From the NCBI GenBank assembly GCA_963971405.1, contig OZ020486.1:37657419-37721418 (forward strand): a stretch of 64,000 bases of DNA, written 5' to 3'. The position numbers and the translations under genes were made by a program. Below are positions 45,416-60,171 of the stretch, piece after piece (positions within the stretch are counted from its first letter, which is position 1; the number at the start of each line of letters is the position of its first letter). The notes under the pieces were generated by a model. That model worked only from the letters and a program-made list of their open reading frames with translations, ran no database searches and had not been told where the DNA came from. Source of the stretch: Psococerastis gibbosa (taxonomy: Eukaryota > Arthropoda > Insecta > Psocodea > Psocidae).

Positions 45416-45905
45416 CCGTTCTAACCAACACCCATGGACGTATGTAGCTTTTAAATTAGGGGCTTGACCTTAGTTTCCCTTGCGTAGAGCCGCCCCAAGG
45501 AGTCGGAAAGCCATATGGGAGGTTCGGGAGTTTCCCCGAGGGAAATTGATTGGAAAATAGGCCTGAAATAGTGGCTTTTACTCATTTTGATAACAGTAAC
45601 GTTTTGTAACTGCATAAGCTTTCACGGCCGGAGTCTAATGCACCTTCCAACTTGGAAGTTCACTTTCAATTCGACCACGGCCCATCAGCCCGGATTCTAC
45701 TGGTTCTTTAGTAACGTTTTGACTGCACAGACGAATAATATTATTTTAACGAGGAGTAACGGGGCCCCCGGTGAAACTTTTTTTTTAAATAGCAGTGAAA
45801 TAATGGGGGTTTGATTTTGCAGATGAGGAAGCCAGAGGAGTGAGCCTTTGAGACATTGTTGTTGATAAATTTAGGGAAAGACCTCTCACATGTGGCAACG
45901 TTAAA
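45416..45905. repeat. Truncated relative of the nested 53.7-54.9-kb element
   Basis: GTTTCCCCGAGGG, AATAGGCCTGAAATAGTGG and a right end AAAGACCTCTCACATGTGGCA match the inner part of 53531-55312. It is split by the repeat G insertion. Confidence 0.6.
45612..45711 (-). repeat. Repeat G insertion with ~13-bp TSD
   Basis: 100 bp, beginning CTAAAGAACCAGTAGAATCC on the minus strand and ending near GGCCGTGAAAGCTTATGC. TAACGTTTTG(TA)ACT is duplicated at 45597-45611 and 45712-45724, a length typical of LINE-driven insertion, so repeat G may be a very short SINE. Confidence 0.75.
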
Positions 45906-46925
45906 GAAATTGTCTAAAAGTTTATAAACCAGGGTTGTTGCAGGTAGGCTGCTGCCTATTTAAACCCCCATTCCACACCGAAATCAAAATAATTACTGCA
46001 TATTTTATTTATTTTTAAATGCTCAATTAATTTTATGATTTAATTTTTTAGTTACATAATATACATGTTGACTATTTTTTGCCCAATTTGATTTCTATTG
46101 GAAAGTTCTCAATTGGTTAGAATGGAACGGTACCCTATTACTGATAACGATACCTGTTTAACCCATTAAACGGTTTAATCATGCTAGTATGTTACTTGCT
46201 GCTATGTGAATATGTGCTCATGTGCGAGAACATGGCACATTATTACGCATTTATTCTTAACAAAGTCTTATTTAAAATATATGAGAAGTTCTAAAACTCG
46301 TAAACACAATTACAACTAAAATAAAATATCAGAATCATTAGAATTTAGTCCGATTTTTTATTTAATTATTCTGCCTGGCCCTAATAGGCTGCAAGGGAAA
46401 GTAGTAGCACCTAATGAAATATTGAAATAAAGTCTCTTATAATAATTATGCTTTATATATGAATAAAACACCACCCTATATGAGAAACACAGGTATCGCT
46501 TTTTAATGGACGCTTAAATGCAGAGTCGAGCAGGGTAGTAACTCTGTTTTATTCGTTCAGACTTAGCAAAGGCTCTGAAATCATATTACCTCTCTCAGAT
46601 GCAAATGAGGAAAGTGAAAACTCGATGCAACATGTGCTTATAGTCAAACTTTTTAACGCGAGCTGTTGTGGATTCTCTGTCAAAGAATGTCAATCTGCCT
46701 CACTCAACCAATAGAATCATAGCTTGAACTGAGGACTTACAATGTAATTTTAGCTTTGTAGCATTGGCGGATTTAGGGGGGCCAAGCACTAGGTACAATG
46801 AGCTTTTTGGACAGAATGCACCATCAAGGAAGGGTGTACGTCTAGAATTGTGAGTTAAGTTTAAATATTGGCCCCCAGCGCCGGCCTGTCGAAATTGTAG
46901 ACCCCCATTGTTACACACCTAAATA
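45906..46925. other. Intergenic, nothing recognised
   Basis: AT-rich with no supported ORF; a GGCGGATTTAGGGGGGCC patch near 46765 hints at an old hAT-like end. Confidence 0.25.
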
Positions 46926-47410
46926 TTCAGAAATGGGGAGGCCCCGAGTCCCCTATTCAGAGTACTTTTAATAAGTCTTGGTCTGCATAACTACTACAAT
47001 TAGAAAGCGTAAAGCGCCATTATTTTGGACATATTTAAAAAAAAAATCATTCGGGGAAGATCTCTGGGCCCCTCTATTTGCAGATGTAAAATCTATACTT
47101 TACAGCTATCAAAATGCGTAAAGCTCCATTATGTCGCATCGAAATATACAAAGAAGTCTTGGTCGGTAAAACTACTCTTAACATGAGTAACGCCCCACTG
47201 TTTTGGCCCTAATTTCTTATTTAAGAAACTTCACCCCAGCAGGTGGACCTCCGAATCCCACTATTTGCATTCATAAATCTACCTCTGGAAAATCTATACT
47301 TTAATGCTATCAAAATCTGTAAATCCTCCTAGTTCAGGCCTATATTTTCAAACAATTCCCTACGGAGGAGACCCCTGGCCTCATGTTTCGGGTACTTTCA
47401 ATATGTTATG
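46926..47410. repeat. Diverged GGGGTCTCCCCC-type repeat units (inverted)
   Basis: Three units of about 130-150 bp contain TCTATACTTTA[CA][AT]GCTAT, ATCAAAATGCGTAAA[GC]C and GGAGGAGACCCCTGG or GGGGAAGATCTCTGGG. Same unit as 53930-54700, opposite orientation. Confidence 0.55.
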
Positions 47411-47902
47411 GAGTCTGCGTTATCGGCATATTATTAGCGCCATGAAATCTGTCTTTATTATGAGGCTTCCTCCCTTTTCTGAATTAAAATGTTCAAGTAG
47501 GTTCCCAAGCTGCGCTAATTATATATGTTTTGTTTTGTGTTATGATAACAGATCCACTTTACTTAACAATTATGCTCAAATCAATATTATTTTTTAATAA
47601 TTTCGAAAATTGAACTAGCCTAAACCACACAAAATACGAAATTATGGTTTTGGTAAAAATATGTAGGCCTATCATCGAAATATCAGCTTAAGACTAGAGA
47701 CATATATCTCTTAATGAGCTAATTCTGGAACATTTCACATACATAACAAAAGCCTTGACAAGAAATTAAAAAAAAAATGCTAAGTCTGGTACAAAGTTTT
47801 GAGAGATACCTTAGGTTACGCTGCTCTGCAAAGCCGGAAATTTTGTTATTCTTACGATAGGGATAGGAATAGTTATAGTATCGCCCATGTGAAGATTATT
47901 AT

Positions 47903-53470
<5,568 letters not shown>

Positions 53471-53530
53471 TATGTGGCCGTTACTAACACCGATCAGCCG
53501 GTTATTGAACTCGATTTGAAAGAAAATAAC

Positions 53531-55312
53531 CAGTGTTGCCGGACGTGTAATATGAAATATCACGCCACTGATGTTCAAAATTCACGTCATATCACGCAAG
53601 CAACTAATCGGCTAATATATATGCATATTAATATAATATATATATATAATACATAATTTATATTAAATTTTTTAATATGGTAACTAAAAAATCTAAAAAC
53701 TTCTATGCTTAGCTTGTAGTGGGGCTGAAAAATCTGTGTGAATTATTTTTCTTACTTCCAGTGGCGTAACGATAGTTTTTCGAGGGTGGCGGTGTTTAAT
53801 TCGCCCCCCCCCCCATTTTCGTGATAGTGTAGAATAAGGGGAAAACCGTTCTCAAGGACTTTTGCAGCATTTAAATTAATGACATTAGTGTCCGTCGCAC
53901 AGGGGCCCGGGGGTTCGGGAGACGTGAACGGGGGCCCCAAGGGTCGTAATGAATATAAATACAAGCAAGGGGGGCCCGGGTCAAAATTTTTGAAAAATAA
54001 GCCTGAAATGATGGGGTTTTACGCAATTTGATAGGAGTAATGTTTCGATTTTTACAGGCGATGTATATAGGCTAAATACGAACGAGGGAGTCTGGGGGTC
54101 TCCCCCGGGTGAAGATTTTTGTAAAATACCTGAAAACCGGGGTTTTACGCATCTTGCCAAAAATGTTTGTAGATGTAGAAAAATTTTGTAGATAACGACT
54201 TTATTAAGTTTTACGTTTTGATGATTTTACAGACAATGAATATAATTACGAGCAAGGGGGGCCGGGGGTCTCCCCCGGGTGAATTTTTTTAAAAAATAGG
54301 GCTGAAATGGTAAGGGTTTTACGCATTTTGATAGGACTAATATTTCAATTGTACGGACGATGAATATAACTACATACAAGGGGGATCGGGGGTCTCCCCC
54401 GGGTGATTTTTTTTTTTTTTTTTTTTGAAAAATAGGTCTGAAACAGTGGGGTTTTAGGCATTTTGATAGGTTAACGTTTAGATTTTACAGGCAATGAATC
54501 CAATTACGAGCAAATTCTTGAAAGATGAGCATGAAATGGTGGGGTTTCATGCATTTTGATAGGAGTAACGTTTCGATGTTTACAGGCGATGAACATATAG
54601 GCTAATTCCAAACGAGGGGGTCCAGGGGTCTCCCCGGGAGAAGATGTTTGTTAAATAGACCTGAAATACGGGGTTTTACGCATCTTGCCAAAAATGTTTA
54701 GATTTTTCAGATGAGCACTTTATTATGTTATTACTTTTTAAATAATTCGGCCCAAAATATTGACTTTCTATAAAATTGTGAGGTTTTAAGGCTTTAAGTG
54801 GTCGCCTTATTCGCTTGAACAAAAGAGTTCAACCTCTTTTGAGACATTGTGGTTCGTAAATAAGTAGTTTTTTTAATTAATTTTCAATCAGAGAAAGACC
54901 TCTCACATGTGGCATTTCTTTGTTCTATAATATGCATGTTTATTATCTTGTTCAATTTTGCGCCCATGTGGCGCAGAGGCAGACAAATATGAAATAATGA
55001 GCAAATCACAATGGCCGCCCGCCGGCCGAGTAGATTTGGAATTTGATTTTTGGAGTTGTGTTGGGGTCTTGTCACTTGTGGTCTGTGGTCCTAGATCAGG
55101 TAAGGTAAACAGCATTTTTCGCGCATTTTTTTTTTAAAGTGTTCATTTTTCCTGGGTTTTAATTTTTTTATTATTTTATTGGTTTAAATTTCAATATTTT
55201 TATTTAATTATAAAATCAATTTTGTCTAAAAATACACGCACTTTACACGCACATCACGCAAGCTCTGAAAATACACGCATTTCGTGATTTTTCACGCAAA
55301 ACGGCAACCCTG
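53531..55312. mobile_element. Non-autonomous hAT element, 1782 bp, TSD AAAATAAC
   Basis: TIRs CAGTGTTGCCG and CGGCAACCCTG with an exact 8-bp duplication at 53523-53530 and 55313-55320. Subterminal ATCACGC and CACGCA motifs repeat near both ends. No transposase frame. Inside, from CAGTGGCGTAACG (53759), lies a second C/G-tract element containing a minisatellite. Confidence 0.88.
53925..54700. repeat. Diverged minisatellite, unit ~120-170 bp
   Basis: About six units, each with GGGGTCTCCCCCGGGTGA or a variant, AATAGG[GT]CTGAAA, GGGGTTTTACGCAT, TTTGATAGGA and TTTACAGGCGATGAA. One unit (about 54505-54610) lacks the GC-rich block. Also found at 14480, 46926 and in part at 62880. Confidence 0.7.
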
Positions 55313-55437
55313 AAAATAACAGACACTGAGGTTGTCAGATCGCAGGAACTCAAAACTGTGTCTGTGACTGATCGGTGTAGGTGACTGCTTTACCTATAAA
55401 ATATAGAGGAAACGTTCTAGGGGATGTGACATTTTTG

Positions 55438-56270
55438 TTTTCCAATTTATACGTAGTATAAGGAAAGCTTTGTGCTGGTCGAAATTTTCGATTCCGAGAT
55501 TTCAACGGATATACACGTTTTGAGGTCCCAGGAACCCAAAAAAGTGGTTTTTACGAAATGTCTGTCTGTCTGTCTGTGCGTCGATTTCCGGGCAAACTAC
55601 TCGGTCGATTTTTATGATATTCGGCATGTAGGTTCACAAAAATCATACCTCGGAACAATTTTTTTTATTTGGGGGGTTTTATTCTCAAAAAACTCCAAAA
55701 AAAACGTCTAAAAAAATTATTTCTCAAAAACGGCTCCAACGATTTCTTTTAAATTCACATATATTGTAGTCGTTATTAATATTAATGAAATGCGTGGGGT
55801 CGCTTGCCCCTTGATAGGTTGCTTCTGGGGTAAAAAAATAAAAATGACTAAATTTTAATGAAAAATGACTAAAAAATAATTTTTTTGCGAAACCTTTCTA
55901 TCGATGATTTCTACCTTCAGGCATGTTTTAGGTGTTAAATTGAGTAACGAAACCGGACAGGTTGCTTTCCCAGAAATGTGTTTGGTTTTGTAAAAAAAAA
56001 ATTTTTTTTTGAAAAAATGGTAGAAAATTCACGCATTGCGTGCCCTGCCAGTATTGCTGTGTGGTAATGTGTTGGTCTGACCTATCTAGAATTTACCTCA
56101 CCTCCAGTGACGTCAGGTGGACAACCCCCCCCCCCCCCCCCGAGATATCGGAAATTTAACCATAGGAAACTTATTTACCATGAAATTACTCATTTTCTCT
56201 CTCTATTAATTTTGATAAATTGGAAAGCATGTTCGAGTAAACTCGGACCGGTTCTTTTTACTGCTCCACG
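55438..56270 (-). repeat. Family A copy, full length
   Basis: All landmarks in minus orientation: TCCAATTTATACGTAGTATA at 55440, GGGCAAACTACTCGG, AACGGCTCCAACGATTTC, CATGTTTTAGGTGTTAAATT, C-tract 56126-56141, and GCATGTTCGAGTAAACTCGG then ACCGGTTCTTTTT at the right. Best copy for borders, about 830 bp. Confidence 0.8.
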
Positions 56271-56630
56271 ATCTATATTTTTGTGGAATTGGATTTTGTT
56301 AAAAAATGACAGTCCGATTGCCTCTATATGCAAGATATTGATACCTGCAGGGGGAGGCTACTTAGCTACTATAAATGCCTTTTTTCCTTATATTGTCGCT
56401 GTCTATCCTACCTTACTATTGGGGGAGAATGCTCATTGATTAGCTTGCCATTAGAAGAGGTCTGGGCCTTTTCACACCTTTAAGCCAACGAAATCACAAA
56501 TGTTTAAGGTCTTCATAAATTCTCAACTAGTGGTACACGCTAAAAAAAATGAGTTGCAAGCGGACGAGCGTGTCCTAGATACTAAAGTGATTCACGGCAA
56601 TACCAAAAAATCTATGTACTTTTTTCCAGG

Positions 56631-57926
56631 ATGGATGGAAGGGGGTACAAGAAATTACAAAATGCATGGCACAGCGGCAATTCGGGCGATGATCCTCGTG
56701 AAATATTAATTACCATAACGTCGATTGGACTCTCAGTTTTTATGGGTACCGTCAACTCCACAACTAATTCATTTTCCCGTCATTTCCTTCTACTAATCCT
56801 CCCTCTGGTACTCAGCCTAACCGACGCAGCTGTCACTATGCAGCATGTAGTACCTATCGGGATGTGCATATTCTCTGCTCTGCTCCTTGCGAAAGACAGA
56901 AGAATAAGTTTCATCTTGTTAAAGCAATCCTTGACATCTCCGCTGCCTCACCGGACATCCTGGGTTACTAGCTTCAAGGCTGTAACATTTCTTTCAACTG
57001 CCATATGCATTTTTGCTGTTGATTTCACTATTTTCCCGAGAAAATTCGCCAAGACTGAATCGTTTGGACTGAGTATTATGGATTTAGGGGTTGGGTTTTA
57101 TATTTTTTGCAGTGGTCTTGTTGCTAAAAGGGAATTCTTTCGCAGATCTTTTATGGGAGTTTTAGTTCTTTCAATTTTAGGCGCATTTCGTGTACTTTCA
57201 TTGAAAAACATTGATTATTACGAGCATGTTACCGAATACGGTGTTCACTGGAACTTTTTCTTCACTTTAGCAGCCTGTCGGGCTTTGCATTATATTTTAA
57301 GTTCAATTTTACCTTTTAGTACAGCTTGGTTAGCTTTACCATTACCATTTTACCACCAAGCTGCTCTGCAATACGGCCTTCAAGACTGGGTTCTAGGAAA
57401 CGCACTTCGTAATACACTGTTAAATGCTAACCGAGAGGGCATAGTTTCTATAGCAGGATACCTGTCCCTATTTTACATAGCTGAGGCGTCAGGTAAAATA
57501 ATGGCAAGATCTCGCTCACATGGTAGGCTCCTTGTAAAAATGATCATTCTCTGTGTTGCAAGTTGGTTATTAGCTTATTCGTGCTCAGAAATTTCTGGTG
57601 TCTCGCGGAGACTATGCAATTTGGGTTATATTGCATGGGTTGTAGCAATGGCTGTGACATCACTTTTACAATTGATTGTAATTGCAATTTTATTAGATTG
57701 TACTGAAAGCGCTTGGCTAGTTTTGCCATTTATGACTAGTATAGCTAGGAATGGTCTTTTATTTTTCATATTAGCTAATATCTTAACGGGCATGATAAAT
57801 ATGAATGTTCCAACACTTTTACTAACAACACCCTTAAGTTACCTCGCTGTAATAATGTACAGTGGTCTGCTATGTTACATAAGTCATTCCTTGTATAATA
57901 AAGATGTCACAATTAAATTTTGGTAG
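56631..57926 (+). CDS. PIGW: PIGW (GWT1), GPI-anchor inositol acyltransferase
   Basis: One open exon of 431 residues (human 504). The ATG follows TTTTTCCAG|G, so a 5' UTR intron is likely. Landmarks: FKAVTFLSTAICIFAVDF, IFPRKFAKTESFGLSIMDLG, EHVTEYGVHWNFFFT, LLNANREGIVSIAGYL, GVSRRLCNLGYIAWV and the C-terminal VTIKFW (human KTVQFW). About a dozen hydrophobic segments span the protein, as expected of this ER multi-pass enzyme, which acylates the inositol of GlcN-PI early in GPI synthesis. It is shorter than vertebrate forms mainly in the early loops and before the last two segments. A frame starting at 56500 runs into the first codons in another phase and is not the gene. Confidence 0.93.
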   Translation: MDGRGYKKLQNAWHSGNSGDDPREILITITSIGLSVFMGTVNSTTNSFSRHFLLLILPLVLSLTDAAVTMQHVVPIGMCIFSALLLAKDRRISFILLKQSLTSPLPHRTSWVTSFKAVTFLSTAICIFAVDFTIFPRKFAKTESFGLSIMDLGVGFYIFCSGLVAKREFFRRSFMGVLVLSILGAFRVLSLKNIDYYEHVTEYGVHWNFFFTLAACRALHYILSSILPFSTAWLALPLPFYHQAALQYGLQDWVLGNALRNTLLNANREGIVSIAGYLSLFYIAEASGKIMARSRSHGRLLVKMIILCVASWLLAYSCSEISGVSRRLCNLGYIAWVVAMAVTSLLQLIVIAILLDCTESAWLVLPFMTSIARNGLLFFILANILTGMINMNVPTLLLTTPLSYLAVIMYSGLLCYISHSLYNKDVTIKFW

Positions 57927-59318
57927 CCACGTAAGGAACAGATTACGTTTGATGCGGCGACAAAGTTATCGTATTGTTTTCATTTAATATCACTGATAAT
58001 TAAGGTACTGTATGACGATTTTTTACAAAAATTTAACTGACTGATGTATTAATAATGGGATATTATGTGCCAGTGCCATCTTTTATAAATTGACCACTGT
58101 TTTGTAACTTCGACATCATCTCTGTGTCATTTTTTTTACAAATCAAGTTCAATAACGTCAGTATTAGTGACGGGCATATAATGCACGTCAAAATGTACAC
58201 GAACATTTCTTATACTTTACGACACCTTATATATAGCTATAGTTCATGAGAAATTTGACTTGGTGAAAAAAAACAAAAAAAAACGGGCATTGCTCTTTAG
58301 ATGAATAGGACGCTTAACGTTGACTTAATAGCCACCCCAAAATAGGTTGCTTTCTAGTTTTATTTAAGTTAATACAAGTTATAATGATTAGGTCCATTCA
58401 ATTGGCAGAGGACTATTTCACGCACCTTATTATAAGGTGTTTTCCATGTTGTTATAATTTTGAATGAATTGGATAATGCGGCGAATTTCTGTGTTAACGG
58501 TCAGTTTCATGAAAGAAAAGGTCATTGTCATAAATACTGTAATAATTTATTGCTTTTTTCTAAGTCCTATGTCTCCATAATCTGCTTTCATTGACAAGAG
58601 GCGAGGTTAATTGAAGCGCCTTGAAGCCAAGGGGTGCAAGTGAAATATTTTTGCGTTTAGTTAAAGGCACTGTTACTCTAGCTGCTCTTTATCCTAGAAA
58701 CATAAGGAACATCGGGATCGGTCATTTTGACAACGCTAGAATTCATGGAAAAGGGGTATACCTACACATTTTCAATTGAGTTAGAAACTTTAGCCTTAAT
58801 TATGTCACTTGCAACCCCTTAGCCTCTAGATGCTTCAGTTTTAACTTATGAGAAACAAGTTAGTTTTTAAACATTTTTACGAATGGTATTTTGGTTGGTC
58901 TAGGAGTTCAGTACATTCTGGACTCTCACACTAAGGGAACGCTTAAAGTCAGTACGACATGTATGGCAGGCAATCACCAATTTGCGGCAACCAATGAGCG
59001 GCAAGAATCGGCACTGACGTCGGCAAGCATGCTTGTCGCTTTATTGGTTAGTGCAGTTTTGTGATTGACAGTAACCCTAGTGTACACTTTAAACAAACTC
59101 TACGTTCTTTGGGGCAGGGCTCATTCGTTCCCATAATTGGTTAAGTCGAGGTAACGCCTGTTATAATGTCAGTGGTAACCATGTCTGAGCTTGCTCATTG
59201 GCACCTGCAGTCGGTGTGGGTTGACATCAAGGAGTGAACTAGTTAGCCAATGGCTAGAAATTCATTCAGATTCGTAGTAATTTTTATTTGTAAGTGGACA
59301 GTAAGGTTTGGTTTTTAT
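57927..59318. other. 3' flank of PIGW and intergenic
   Basis: No supported ORF. A repeat F fragment (ACAAATCAAGTTCAATAACG ... TAGTGACGGGCA) is at about 58135-58185. Confidence 0.35.
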
Positions 59319-59322
59319 TTAA

Positions 59323-59685
59323 GGCTGAGTGTTCAAAATGTTTTGTAAACAAGAAATTATCGTACTTTTTCGACGAAATTAATTGATTGCTCGTTCCACA
59401 GCCATAATGATATAAAAGGGAACAGATGAAAAAAATACGAGCTTTCTGTGAAAGCTGTCTATTTCCCTTACAGATTTACAACTGTGCTATAAAATTTATC
59501 CAATTTTTTTAAGGTAATAATATTTCAGTTCAGAAAATGTAAACTTCCTGCGACAACTTGGATTTTTTATGAGCTTTTTATCTGTTCACTTTGTTATCTT
59601 TGTATCTGTGGAATGAGTAATACATTATTTTCGTCAAAAAAATCAGCAAAATTTCTTGTTTACAAAACATTTTGAACACTCAGCC
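59323..59685. mobile_element. TTAA-flanked MITE, copy 2
   Basis: Same element as 921-1305; TTAA at 59319-59322 and 59686-59689. Slightly shorter internally; both TIRs are intact and near identical. Confidence 0.85.
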
Positions 59686-60171
59686 TTAATGGTTGAAGGA
59701 AATTCATTGCAGCATAGACTACATTTAGATGCAACCTATTTAACAAAGATTTAATATAAAGATGAAACTGTGGTTTTTATGGGTTTAGACTGACTGCTCA
59801 CTACTGCAATTAAATTATGCACATTTTTTAATTTAATAAATTATTTTTTAATATTGTATATACCAAGGCACATTAATTTGATCTAAAAAACCCTCATCCT
59901 GGTGTACGTTACAGATTCTCATAAGAAAAATAGGCTTCCGGTAATTTCTAAAAAAAAAAAAACTGAATGTGTATGCAAACCTAGCGAGCCCAAAATGAAA
60001 AATTTAAAACAAATCAGTGCATTATTCCTTAGCGTTAATTGATCTTGAAGATAAACAGATCTATTATGGTACATCAATGAAATGTTTCAAGTAGGCTATA
60101 TTTTAACTTTGATACTGCCCCAAAAAAATAGTATGTTTAATTACTCATACAAAAAATTAAGAAAAAATTGA

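Larger units (their letters stand above)
53474..55392. repeat. Dispersed repeat F split by a hAT element
   Basis: Left half GGCCGTTACTAACACCGATC to 53530; right half from 55313, AAAATAACAGACACTGAGG to CTGATCGGTGTAGGTGAC. The two halves form the usual inverted pair once the insertion is removed. Confidence 0.75.

Noticed and set aside
53925..54700. CRISPR-like array
   Set aside because: Units are long, diverged and without spacers of constant length; the context is a eukaryotic hAT element.
55472..55711. 79-codon plus-strand frame
   Set aside because: It is family A sequence read in one frame; other copies have different breaks and no conserved product.
56500..56709. 69-codon frame as the start of PIGW
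   Set aside because: It overlaps the PIGW start in another phase; the acceptor-like TTTTTCCAG at 56629 suggests this part is intronic or UTR.
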